Shown: piece by piece, positions 1-7,227 of the stretch
Position numbering within the stretch: the first letter of the stretch is position 1
How the letters are laid out: each line of letters opens with the position of its first letter
DNA from: an uncultured Campylobacter sp.
GTDB lineage: Bacteria > Campylobacterota > Campylobacteria > Campylobacterales > Campylobacteraceae
Assembly: GCF_938030785.1 (NCBI RefSeq)
Contig: NZ_CALHIK010000153.1
Location: 1-18,014, forward strand
Length of the DNA: 18,014 bases
Direction: 5' to 3'
Notes under the pieces: generated by a model
The model's input: the letters and a program-made list of their open reading frames with translations, nothing else
Database searches by the model: none
Told to the model about the DNA's origin: nothing
Program-made: the position numbers and the translations under genes

Positions 1-811
1 AAACCCCAAGCGACAAGATCAGGCTAAAATCTCTAAAAATGGCAAATCTGCCCGCTTTAACCTCTCTAAATTTTATAATGTCCGCTTCGCGAGGCACTCG
101 ACTTGGCGCACGAAATGCCGTAAGTAGCGCAATTAGCGCGGCTATAAGGCAAAGAGCTAGCGCCAGATAGGAGTTGTTGTAATGGATAATTTTAGCGATG
201 ACGCTTAGAAACTCGGACGAGCCGATCGCGTTTGAAAGCCCTTCAAAGCCTCGCGTAACTAGCGCTTTGGGCGCGTCTGCCTGGCGCAGATCAAGGCCCA
301 AAAAGCCGATTTTGGCAATAAAGGCAAACGCCCACGCGATGACGAATGACGCCAGCTTTGCACCTCTACTCGTACGCGCTAGAGCTGAGCGATAAATAAA
401 ATAGAATAAAATGAGCGCCAGCGCACCTAAAACCGCCATGAAGAGGTTGGTTAGGCTGAAGCTGTCCAGTAGCTCGCCGGAGAAAATTTTAAAATTCATC
501 CCTATGAAGCGGTATTCAAATCCATACGCGCAGCCAAGAGCAAAAATAACTGCAGCGGTAAGATAGAATCGCTTAAGCCTAAACGCAAACAGTAGCGCGA
601 GCAGCGTTAAAAGTGCGAGCGCGTCAAATATAATCTTGCCCGTATCGGCGCTTGCCGAGCGCTCAAATGCGCTAAAGCACAGCGCCCCGAATACAGCCCC
701 TAAAAGCGCGGGCAAAAACGATGCGCCGATAAAACGCCTGCCGCCCAGATACGCGCTTAAAAACGCGAGCGGAAACAGAGCCAAGCTAACGTGATAAAAA
801 AATATCGTCAT
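1..811 (-). CDS. Polytopic membrane protein of the FTR1/P19 iron-uptake cluster (Cj1660-like), partial
   Basis: The frame is open from an ATG at 811 to the left edge, giving 270 residues without a stop, so the C-terminus lies outside the window. A GAGGA ribosome binding site sits 7 bases before the ATG. The translation begins MTIFFYHVSLALFPLAFLSAY and shows about six or seven hydrophobic segments separated by short basic or polar loops (for example around residues 4-20, 26-42, 56-74, 82-92, 118-142, 150-170 and 215-235). The order FTR1 permease, P19, then this protein matches C. jejuni Cj1658-Cj1659-Cj1660, where the third protein is an integral membrane protein (I recall a C-terminal cysteine-rich DUF2318 part, which is not visible here). 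The role is therefore inferred as an inner-membrane partner of the iron importer. The family call rests on gene order plus topology; no diagnostic motif is present in the visible part. Confidence 0.7.
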   Translation of the reverse strand, partial: MTIFFYHVSLALFPLAFLSAYLGGRRFIGASFLPALLGAVFGALCFSAFERSASADTGKIIFDALALLTLLALLFAFRLKRFYLTAAVIFALGCAYGFEYRFIGMNFKIFSGELLDSFSLTNLFMAVLGALALILFYFIYRSALARTSRGAKLASFVIAWAFAFIAKIGFLGLDLRQADAPKALVTRGFEGLSNAIGSSEFLSVIAKIIHYNNSYLALALCLIAALIALLTAFRAPSRVPREADIIKFREVKAGRFAIFRDFSLILSLGV

Positions 812-859
812 CAAAAATCCTCATTGAGCCTAATGCGCATAAATCGCCTATAATCGCTT

Positions 860-1053
860 AAATTTTAAAATTTTAAAACCTACGCCATTTTGTAAATTTT
901 AAAATTTCAAACCCGCTCGCAAAAATTTCGCAGCGATAAGAGCCGCCCGCAAAGAGAAATTTTGCCTCGCTCTTGCTTCGGTTTTGTCTCGCTCTTGCGG
1001 CGCGCTAAATTTAAAATTTTAAAATTCCAAGCCTCTTGAAATTTTAAAATTTT
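860..1053. repeat. Cluster of AAATTTTAAAATTT palindromes
   Basis: Four near-identical copies of a self-complementary 14-base AT block lie at 860-878 (an extended copy), 894-907, 1013-1026 and 1039-1053, within less than 200 bases. Similar blocks occur in the other intergenic gaps, for example 15130-15143 and around 15370-15384. These may be genome-wide non-coding sequence bias rather than a discrete element. Confidence 0.6.
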
Positions 1054-1178
1054 GCCGCAGTTAAAACATTTGTAAGCTTAAACGCATTGAAGCAAAACGA
1101 TACGTTTTGGCTGCGGCGTAGCGGCTAAATTTAACTGCCTTAAATTTAAAACGCGCGGCTAAACCCAATACCGCTAGG

Positions 1179-1206
1179 GCTCCGCCGAATATGGACTCGG
1201 CGGAGC
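1179..1206 (-). other. Perfect 10-bp hairpin directly after p19 (no T-tract)
   Basis: Arms 1179-1188 and 1197-1206 are perfectly complementary (GCTCCGCCGA / TCGGCGGAGC) around an 8-base loop, beginning 11 bases past the p19 stop codon on the minus strand. No run of T follows on that strand, so it is not a textbook intrinsic terminator. It may mark an mRNA 3' end, an RNA processing/stability site or a partial attenuator between p19 and the next gene. Confidence 0.55.
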
Positions 1207-1216
1207 TTGCTACGAT

Positions 1217-1738
1217 TTACTCTTTAGGAGCGCCAGTGTATTGGAAGGTGTATTTAACCGAGAACGGCTCCCACCATTTGCCTACGCCTGTCGCTTTGTC
1301 CGCGTGACGGCCGAATCCGTTGGCGCTTGGATTTTCGATATTGTAGGTTAGCTCGTAGTTGCCCACGCCGTTTACCATTTTGATATTGGCGCCGTAGTGA
1401 GGGCCGTCGCTAGCTACCATCGGCATGAAATTTCCCTTTTGGATCTTGCCGGTGTCTAGGTTTTTAAGTACATAAGCGATCTTTAGATAAGGGATCCACT
1501 CGCCCTCGCCAAATCCGTTTGCGTTGCCCTTAATAGCGTGGATATCAGCCTCTAGGTGGATATCGGCTTTGCTAGGGGCTAGATCTATGCCTTTAGGCTC
1601 CATATCGATAGGCTGAAGATAAACGGCTGCGATCTCCATACCGTTTTGCTCGATAGGCTCGCCGATCGGATGCTCTCCCGCCATCGCGACAACAGAAGCT
1701 AGGCTTAGTGCCAACATACCTGAAAAAATCTTTTTCAT
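1217..1738 (-). CDS. p19: P19 periplasmic iron-uptake protein (FetP/Tpd family)
   Basis: A 173-residue exported protein. Residues 1-20 form a signal peptide (MKK, hydrophobic core, cleavage after AMA-20). The mature part has the P19 features known from C. jejuni: a dimeric immunoglobulin-like periplasmic protein that binds copper and iron and works with an FTR1-type permease. Candidate ligands visible here are H61 and E63 (DIHLEADIH), M105/M107 and H114 (FMPMVASDGPHYG) and H145 (GFGRHAD); their mutual spacing fits the His/Glu/Met/His site described for the family. The C-terminal GVGKWWEPFSVKYTF segment is also typical. The ATG at 1738 follows an AAAGGAG ribosome binding site and lies only 15 bases after the FTR1 stop, so the two genes are co-transcribed and probably co-regulated by iron. 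Length equals the family norm. Confidence 0.93.
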   Translation of the reverse strand: MKKIFSGMLALSLASVVAMAGEHPIGEPIEQNGMEIAAVYLQPIDMEPKGIDLAPSKADIHLEADIHAIKGNANGFGEGEWIPYLKIAYVLKNLDTGKIQKGNFMPMVASDGPHYGANIKMVNGVGNYELTYNIENPSANGFGRHADKATGVGKWWEPFSVKYTFQYTGAPKE

Positions 1739-1753
1739 CTTTTCACTCCTTTA

Positions 1754-3709
1754 TTAAGAATTGTTTTTTTGCTTGTTTTTTAAGATCAAAATTCCAGCGA
1801 TCAAAAGCACGATCATCACCGCTTGCGGCACGAGGCTCTGCACGTAAGGATAAAATCCGATCCACGTAATCGTTGGAAGCCCATCTATTACGGTAGGCAC
1901 GAATACCTTACCCTCCACTAGCTCCATCACGCCCTTGCCTACGAATACGACGGACATATAAAATATGATGACCGATGTAGCGATAAAAAACGGCTTGATA
2001 GCGATTTTAAGCGAGAATTTTTTGATGATGACATAGACCACGATGAGAGCTATCAAACCCGCTACGAAGCCCGCTGCTACCATGCTAGTAGCCGCCGGAG
2101 TCTTGGCATCGAAAAGTAGCGCCAGATAAAATAGCACCGTTTCCGCGCCCTCACGATAAACCGCCAAAAATACCGTCCACCAAAGCATCTTGCTATCGCC
2201 CGAGCTTAGGCTGCTTGAAATTTGACCTTGGATATAGGCGGTCCATTTTTTGGAGTTTGCATTTGAAAGAAGCCAAAATCCCACGTAAAATAGCAGTACC
2301 ACGGCGATTAACATCACCGCGCCCTCCATCACTTCGCGCGTCTGCCCCGCGTTTTCGCTGCCGAAGATATAATTTAGCCCGTAAGCCGTAGCGATACTTA
2401 GCACGACCGCGACGCCAAGAGCGCTGTAAACGATATTTAGGTGCTTTGAATTGCCAGATTTTATAAGCAGCGCAATAACTGCGGCTACGATGATAAGCGC
2501 CTCGAATCCTTCGCGCAAGATGATGATAAGCGCGTATAAAAATAGATCCCAGTTGCTTGATTTCTTCGTTAACTCTAGGCTTTGGGTGAGCTGATCAAAT
2601 AGCTTATTTTGCGCCGCTACGATCTGCTCTTTGGAAGCGCCCGCGCGCATAAGAGCCGAAATTTTATTAAAGCTTGCTTCGGTGTCTAGTTTGAGCTGAG
2701 TATTTTTAGCGCCGACGATGTTTTCCATGCCGCTCTCTTCGTATTCGTCGAAGTAGATATTGCCGCTCTCGTCGATCGCGTCATCTACCTTGCCGCTTTC
2801 ATAAAGCGCCAAAACCTTAGCCATCTTATCCTTGATATTTTGCACGACCGGCGCGAAATCCTTGCCCTCATCATCATTAGTATCGCTTTGTGCTAACGCA
2901 GTCTGCGGCGCTATGGAGTAGCTTTCTTGCGGCAGATCGTTTACGGCTTTTAGCGCGAGATTATCCAAAGCGTTTATCGCTTCGTCAAATTTTGATTTGT
3001 CCGTATCGGCGTCCTCGCGCAAGAGATTTCCGATTATTTGCTGGATCGATTGATCGGTCTGAGACGAGACGTATTTTCTTACCGCTTCTTCTAGACGTTC
3101 GTTGCGGTAAATATCAAATTTAGCGCGATTTAGCGCAGCTTTTAACGCGCTAGTGTCTTTTTTATCAAACGCAGCCTTAGCGTTATCCAGCTCGGTTTTA
3201 AATTCCGTATAGACGCTCATCCATGGCGAGGTAGCGCCGGATGTCGCAGCATTTTCGCCTGAGCCGGATGAGACAGAATTCCCGTCCGAGCCGGGCGCGG
3301 TGCTGCCGTCGCCTCCGTCTTGATATTCGGCCACTAGGCGGTGACCGGATTCTATCACTGGCAAAACCTCGTCGATCTCGCGGTTGAGATTATCGATCAT
3401 CGCTTGGATCTCGGCGAGCGGCTTTTCATCCTTGATTGCCTTGCGGATATCGCCGAACTGCTTCTCCATAGCGTAGGATTTTTTCTGGCTTAAATTTATG
3501 CGGATGCCCGCTTCTAAATTTTCAAAATGCCCGAAATACGCCTCTTGGGTTACCTTCCTGGCTTCCGAATTGTTGCCGTCGACATAGAGCTTGATCGCTT
3601 GGGCAAATTTTTCTTTGATTGTCGCTGCTTCGGCACGGTAATCGGTCTGCGCCAGTAGCATGCAAAACGGAAAAATAAGAGCCAAAATCGCAAATTTAAA
3701 AAATTTCAT
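1754..3709 (-). CDS. FTR1-family iron permease with large N-terminal periplasmic domain (Cj1658-like)
   Basis: A 651-residue iron transporter. Residues 1-20 form a signal peptide (MKFFKFAILALIFPFCMLLA). Residues 21-385 are a mostly helical periplasmic region that contains two copies of one domain (residues 31-107 and 292-370, see findings), separated by a Gly/Ser-rich linker near 131-160 and a further helical part at 160-260. Residues 387-645 form the FTR1 membrane domain with about seven transmembrane helices. Two REXXE iron-coordinating motifs are visible: REGFE at 399-403 and REGAE at 519-523, both inside helices as in yeast Ftr1p and EfeU. In C. jejuni and uropathogenic E. coli (FetM) such permeases act with P19/FetP, which is the next gene here. 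The ATG at 3709 is preceded by AAGAAGG at a 5-base spacing. Expected to sit in the inner membrane and import iron. Confidence 0.93.
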   Translation of the reverse strand: MKFFKFAILALIFPFCMLLAQTDYRAEAATIKEKFAQAIKLYVDGNNSEARKVTQEAYFGHFENLEAGIRINLSQKKSYAMEKQFGDIRKAIKDEKPLAEIQAMIDNLNREIDEVLPVIESGHRLVAEYQDGGDGSTAPGSDGNSVSSGSGENAATSGATSPWMSVYTEFKTELDNAKAAFDKKDTSALKAALNRAKFDIYRNERLEEAVRKYVSSQTDQSIQQIIGNLLREDADTDKSKFDEAINALDNLALKAVNDLPQESYSIAPQTALAQSDTNDDEGKDFAPVVQNIKDKMAKVLALYESGKVDDAIDESGNIYFDEYEESGMENIVGAKNTQLKLDTEASFNKISALMRAGASKEQIVAAQNKLFDQLTQSLELTKKSSNWDLFLYALIIILREGFEALIIVAAVIALLIKSGNSKHLNIVYSALGVAVVLSIATAYGLNYIFGSENAGQTREVMEGAVMLIAVVLLFYVGFWLLSNANSKKWTAYIQGQISSSLSSGDSKMLWWTVFLAVYREGAETVLFYLALLFDAKTPAATSMVAAGFVAGLIALIVVYVIIKKFSLKIAIKPFFIATSVIIFYMSVVFVGKGVMELVEGKVFVPTVIDGLPTITWIGFYPYVQSLVPQAVMIVLLIAGILILKNKQKNNS

Positions 3710-3760
3710 CTAAACCTTCTTGAGTTAAATTCATACATTAAATTTCAAAATCGAGTCGCA

Positions 3761-3766
3761 ATTATA
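3761..3766 (-). promoter_or_regulatory. Candidate -10 box for the iron-uptake operon
   Basis: A perfect TATAAT reads on the minus strand 52 bases before the FTR1 start codon, in an AT-rich 5' region. No -35 box is evident, which is normal for Campylobacter sigma-70 promoters. A TTATGATAAC element at 3801-3810 resembles half of a Fur operator (GATAAT-type) and would fit iron repression, but it is too short to call. Confidence 0.45.
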
Positions 3767-3892
3767 TGTATAAATTTCTTAAAAAGTAATAAATAAAGCG
3801 GTTATCATAAAAGCGCTAGAGCGGCTAAATTCTCAATTGCGAGAGCTTTTTGATAGATAGAATTTGATGAGATTAAGGATATGGCGGAATTT

Positions 3893-3925
3893 AAAAAAAG
3901 TAGTCGGATTCTATTCCGACTACTA
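3893..3925 (-). terminator. Rho-independent terminator of the petABC operon
   Basis: On the minus strand a 9-bp perfect stem (arms 3915-3923 and 3900-3908, GTAGTCGGA/TCCGACTAC) with a 6-base loop is followed by seven T. The stem starts 8 bases past the petC stop codon. This is a textbook intrinsic terminator, so petABC transcription should end before the iron-uptake operon. Confidence 0.9.
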
Positions 3926-3930
3926 AAATT

Positions 3931-5034
3931 TTAGTGTAGCTTCGACCAAATTTTGCTTTTCCAAAGACCTGCAAAAACAGAAAGTATCAAGAAATAGATC
4001 ATAATATTTATAGTCGTAGCTTCGCGCTCATCTTTTTTGCTATCGCCTACTGATTGCAGATACGCTACGACTTGCGTTTCGGCGCGCTCATTTAGCCCCA
4101 CGCGCGGCATTGAGGTGCCCGGAAGCATCTTTTGAGTATCGTTGATAAACTCGTGCAGATAGCCCGCTTGTTTCGATCGTATACTCATCGACAGATCGGG
4201 CGGCGTCGAGCCCATGTAGTTTGCTACGCTCGCCTTGTCACCCTGCGTTAGGAGCTTGTCGTATTTCACGTCGTGGCATCTTACGCAAGCGTCTTCAAAT
4301 ACGGCTTTGTTGAGGAAAAATTCCCTCTGGGCTTGCGTTAAATTTTCATCGGCTTTTACGCCCTCAGCCGCAGCTTGCTCGGCGATGAGCTTATCTTCGC
4401 TCGGTGCGATAGATTTTAGATAAGCTACGATGTCGGCAATATCTTGATCCGCCTCTCCGCTAGCGCTCACGAACGGCGGCATAGGATAGGGCTTTTCGTC
4501 ATTAAATTTATGATTTAATTTCACAGCCATAACGGGATCTTTGATAAAAGCCGCCAAAAATTTATCGGTGTAGATATATCCTGCGCCGCTTAGATCGGGT
4601 GGATTTACGCCGAAAGCTTGCGATGCGGCCTGCGCATCCATAGGCGCAGGGATCGAAGCGACCTGCACGCCGTGGCAACCGGTACAGCCCGCATTGGTAA
4701 AGGTCTCCGCGCCGCGTACGGCATCACCCTTGCCAAGATCGATCTTATCTACGTCGTTCCAAAAAAGCGTGACTTTGTCTTGTTGGTTTTTAGCCTCGTC
4801 TATCGCTTTTTGGGCGTTTTTGATCATCGTCGCATCGCCCTCTTTTTCGGCGCTTTGTAGAGCCAGTTTGGCTGCTTCGACATTATGAGCGGCCAGCGCG
4901 ACATCGCCTGCTGCAAAGTCGTAATTTGCGGGGCTTACATGCGGATGAAGCTTGGTGTGCGCGTAAGGTTCGACAAACCAGTATAAAATTCCCACACAAA
5001 AAAGCACTAAGATTAGGGTTCTTATCTCTTTCAT
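3931..5034 (-). CDS. petC: Di-haem cytochrome c subunit of the cytochrome bc1 complex
   Basis: A 367-residue membrane-anchored periplasmic cytochrome. An N-terminal hydrophobic segment (residues 6-20) anchors or exports it, and a second helix near the C-terminus (344-357) gives another anchor. Two CXXCH haem-attachment sites are visible: CTGCH at 117-121 and CVRCH at 250-254. Candidate distal methionines are M185 (PYPMPPF) and M309 (GTSMPRVG), each in the place expected after its haem site. Residues 45-90 form an Ala/Lys-rich predicted helix. The di-haem subunit replaces mono-haem cytochrome c1 in epsilonproteobacteria and passes electrons from the Rieske protein to soluble cytochrome c. The ATG lies 2 bases after the petB stop, with GAGGG as ribosome binding site within petB, so translation is coupled. 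It needs the CcsBA synthase encoded nearby for maturation. Confidence 0.94.
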   Translation of the reverse strand: MKEIRTLILVLFCVGILYWFVEPYAHTKLHPHVSPANYDFAAGDVALAAHNVEAAKLALQSAEKEGDATMIKNAQKAIDEAKNQQDKVTLFWNDVDKIDLGKGDAVRGAETFTNAGCTGCHGVQVASIPAPMDAQAASQAFGVNPPDLSGAGYIYTDKFLAAFIKDPVMAVKLNHKFNDEKPYPMPPFVSASGEADQDIADIVAYLKSIAPSEDKLIAEQAAAEGVKADENLTQAQREFFLNKAVFEDACVRCHDVKYDKLLTQGDKASVANYMGSTPPDLSMSIRSKQAGYLHEFINDTQKMLPGTSMPRVGLNERAETQVVAYLQSVGDSKKDEREATTINIMIYFLILSVFAGLWKSKIWSKLH

Positions 5035-5036
5035 AA

Positions 5037-6296
5037 CTAGGCCCTCTTTCTTTCTGCGATCGTAATTAGCGGAAGCACTACGACGAGCAAACCGATATAG
5101 ATGATCGATAGGGCAAAGCCCCAGTATTTATTTTCGATACCGAGCTCCATACCGTCTGCGGGGAGCTTTCCGAATAGGCTAAGCAGAATCATGTCGATTA
5201 CCAAAACCCAGAACCAGATGAAAAACGCCTTGTTTTTATGCGCGGGCGCTACTACGCTGCTGCGATCAAATAGCGGTATGAAAAATAGCGAAACTCCGGC
5301 GAATGCAAATGCGATAAGCCCGATATCGGCGGCCTTAAGCGGTCCTACGTCGAAGAAAAATCCGCGCAGAATTTCATACTCCCAAAGGAAGTACCATTCC
5401 GGATAGATATGCGTCGGGGTTTTGAGGCTGTTTGCCGGCTCAAAATTTATCGGATCCATCGCAAAATCGAAGTGAAAGCCCACTAGATAAAAGAAAAATA
5501 TCATAAAGATACTGACGTAGAAAAAATCCTTCGCCAAAAAGCCGGGCCAAAATGGAATTACCTTGCTTTCGCCCGTTTTGCCCTGCAGGTATTTCTCGCC
5601 CTCAAGATCGAAGTCTATCTCCTCGCCGTCCAGGTTGTTTACATGCGGAAATCTAAGCGCGTAAAAATGCAGCGCCAAAACCACGATTGTAACGATCGGC
5701 AGCAAACAGACGTGAAGCATAAAAAATCGCGTCAGCGTCGGATCACTGACCGCGTAATCGCCGCGAATCCACTCAACTATCGCATCGCCCACTACTGGAA
5801 TTCCGCCGAATAAATTTGTAATAACCATCGCCGCCCAGTAGCTCATCTGCCCCCATGGAAGCATATATCCGCTGAAAGCCTCCGCCGAAAAGATGATGAA
5901 AAGCAGCATGCCGCTGATCCAGATCATCTCTCGCCCCTGCTTGTAGGACCTGTAATAGATCCCCACCAGCGTGTGAATGTAGATGATCAAAAACACCACC
6001 GACGCCGATACCGCGTGGATATGTCGCCATAGCCAGCCGTATTCGACCTCTTTCATAATCGTGAAATTTACGCTATCGAAGGCCAAATTTACGTCCGGCT
6101 TATAATACATCACGAGCATCAGCCCGCTAACAAACAAAACTATAAATAGCGTCATCAAAATAACGCCCATCGCCCAAAGGAAGCTGATATTTTTAGGAAT
6201 CCAATACTCGCTTACCATCACTTTGAAAAATTTCGTCACGGCCAATCTTTGATCAAACCAATCCCAGATCCCCGTAGCTTTTCTAATATGTGCCAT
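5037..6296 (-). CDS. petB: Cytochrome b subunit of the cytochrome bc1 complex
   Basis: A 419-residue integral membrane protein with about eight or nine hydrophobic helices, containing the quinol-oxidising site. Haem b ligand pairs are visible: H94 with H108 in the second helix and H195 with H210 in the fourth. The first pair is separated by 13 residues and the second by 14, the latter as in cytochrome b6. The Qo-site signature PEWY is at 299-302 (YPEWYFLWEYEILR). The enzyme oxidises menaquinol and passes electrons to the Rieske cluster and across the membrane. The ATG at 6296 is preceded by AGGAGG, which overlaps the end of petA; the gap to petA is 9 bases. Length is longer than b6 because cytochrome b and subunit IV parts are fused, as usual in bc1 complexes. 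Confidence 0.96.
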   Translation of the reverse strand: MAHIRKATGIWDWFDQRLAVTKFFKVMVSEYWIPKNISFLWAMGVILMTLFIVLFVSGLMLVMYYKPDVNLAFDSVNFTIMKEVEYGWLWRHIHAVSASVVFLIIYIHTLVGIYYRSYKQGREMIWISGMLLFIIFSAEAFSGYMLPWGQMSYWAAMVITNLFGGIPVVGDAIVEWIRGDYAVSDPTLTRFFMLHVCLLPIVTIVVLALHFYALRFPHVNNLDGEEIDFDLEGEKYLQGKTGESKVIPFWPGFLAKDFFYVSIFMIFFFYLVGFHFDFAMDPINFEPANSLKTPTHIYPEWYFLWEYEILRGFFFDVGPLKAADIGLIAFAFAGVSLFFIPLFDRSSVVAPAHKNKAFFIWFWVLVIDMILLSLFGKLPADGMELGIENKYWGFALSIIYIGLLVVVLPLITIAERKRA

Positions 6297-6305
6297 CTGC
6301 GCCTC

Positions 6306-6812
6306 CTAAGCTTTCTGCATCAAGGCCTTGTATTCAGGCCCTTCCTCGCCTAGCACGAGCATCTGCTGATCTATCCTAAACGGCGGTATATCCATCGGGC
6401 GCGGCGGCGGACCGAATACGTTAAGCCCGCTTGCATCGAAAATTCCGCCGTGGCAGGCACAGACGAACTGTTGCGTCGAAGGTTTGTAGTAGGGAATACA
6501 GCCTAAATGGGTGCAAAGCCCAATGCAAAGCGTGTATCTAGCGCCGTCTACCACTACGTCGCGAGCGTCGTTTTGCGCCATTTCGGCCGTTTTTTTGAGT
6601 ATGAAGACGGGCTTTTTGCGCCACTGAGTTTGATAAAGCTCGCCCTCTTTGATCGGACTTAGATCGACTGTGGTAACGCCTGCAGCACGCACGCTAGGAA
6701 GCGGATCCCACGATTTCTTCATACCGCCCAGCGCAAAAACGCCGCCCACAGCGGCGACTGTGCCGAAAGCAAGCCCGATAAAGCCGCGTCTATCCTGTTT
6801 TAGATCAGACAT
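6306..6812 (-). CDS. petA: Rieske [2Fe-2S] subunit of the cytochrome bc1 complex
   Basis: The 168-residue reading starts at ATG 6812, preferred over an ATG 10 codons upstream because AAAGGA lies just before it and because the protein then begins MSDLKQDRRGFIG, a twin-arginine signal-anchor (RRGFIG at 8-13 followed by a hydrophobic helix 14-30). The cluster motifs are CTHLGC at 100-105 and CACHGG at 118-123; by homology C100, H102, C118 and H121 bind the 2Fe-2S cluster and C105-C120 form the disulfide. The second box ends in Gly rather than the Ser of high-potential Rieske proteins, and the following IFD has Phe where mitochondrial proteins have Tyr, fitting a low-potential menaquinol system. 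It is the first gene of petABC. Confidence 0.95.
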   Translation of the reverse strand: MSDLKQDRRGFIGLAFGTVAAVGGVFALGGMKKSWDPLPSVRAAGVTTVDLSPIKEGELYQTQWRKKPVFILKKTAEMAQNDARDVVVDGARYTLCIGLCTHLGCIPYYKPSTQQFVCACHGGIFDASGLNVFGPPPRPMDIPPFRIDQQMLVLGEEGPEYKALMQKA

Positions 6813-6847
6813 CTTTATCCTTTCGAAGTAAGAAATTAACAAGTTTA

Positions 6848-6853
6848 ATTTTA
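6848..6853 (-). promoter_or_regulatory. Possible -10 box for petABC
   Basis: TAAAAT reads on the minus strand 36 bases before the petA ATG (GGCTAAAATT). A second weaker AT-rich candidate lies around 6858-6880. Which one is used cannot be decided by eye. Confidence 0.3.
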
Positions 6854-7161
6854 GCCAAAGGAATATTAAATCCCTATAATTGTAGATAAAAATTTGACTT
6901 AATTTTCCATTCTAAAGCTGAATTTTAAGGGTCTTTTAATGATATATTTTGTAGAGCGTCGAACGGGTTCGGTCTAAATTTACGCCGTATCCGCAGAGCG
7001 CCTAGGTTAAATTTAGGATTTAAATTTAGAGCGAAATCGCCGCTTGAAATTCAGGGCGGCGTAGAATTTTAACGAGAGCTTCAAATTTAAACTTCTACCG
7101 CTTTAAAATTCCGCCGCGGTTTTAAATTTAGAATCCCGCTGCCGCCGCTATGGTTTTGAAA

Positions 7162-7217
7162 TTTTAAATTTAGCGGACTTCGCAAATTTTAATCGTGGAA
7201 TCTCGCTAAATTTAAAA
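7162..7217. repeat. Perfect 14-bp inverted repeat downstream of ccsBA
   Basis: Arms 7162-7175 (TTTTAAATTTAGCG) and 7204-7217 (CGCTAAATTTAAAA) are exact reverse complements separated by 28 bases. The structure begins about 11 bases after the ccsBA stop codon on the minus strand. It could form a 3'-end hairpin in ccsBA mRNA, but the stem is AT-rich, the loop is long and there is no following T-run beyond the arm itself. Confidence 0.55.
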
Positions 7218-7227
7218 ACCTGTCGCG

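Larger units (their letters stand above)
812..1216. other. 405-base non-coding spacer between p19 and the Cj1660-like gene
   Basis: I see no gene here. The stretch holds four copies of an AAATTTTAAAATTT-type palindrome (860-1053), a short stem-loop at 1093-1109 (7-bp arms CAAAACG/CGTTTTG, 3-base loop), a direct repeat TCGCTCTTGC at 967-976 and 989-998, and a strong hairpin just after the p19 stop (1179-1206). A spacer this long is unusual inside what looks like a single transcription unit, so the downstream gene may have its own promoter; none is clear. Confidence 0.6.
6813..7227. other. 415-base non-coding gap between ccsBA and petA
   Basis: No gene is supported. The part next to petA (6813-6930) is AT-rich and should contain the petABC promoter. 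The rest alternates GC-rich runs with repeated TAAATTTA blocks, and includes a perfect 14-bp inverted repeat (7162-7175 / 7204-7217) just downstream of ccsBA. It has no clear T-tract terminator for ccsBA. Confidence 0.55.

Noticed and set aside
198..395. 65-codon plus-strand open frame near the left edge
   Set aside because: It is antisense to the partial membrane protein, whose hydrophobic segments continue smoothly across it.
1179..1206. Intrinsic terminator after p19
   Set aside because: The stem is strong but no T-run follows on the minus strand, so I listed it only as a hairpin.
6813..6842. Upstream ATG as the petA start
   Set aside because: It would add ten residues before the twin-arginine signal and has no ribosome binding site, whereas ATG 6812 has AAAGGA at good spacing.
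6875..6880. TATAAT on the plus strand in the petA upstream region
   Set aside because: It points into the coding-free gap and toward ccsBA from the antisense side; no plus-strand gene follows.
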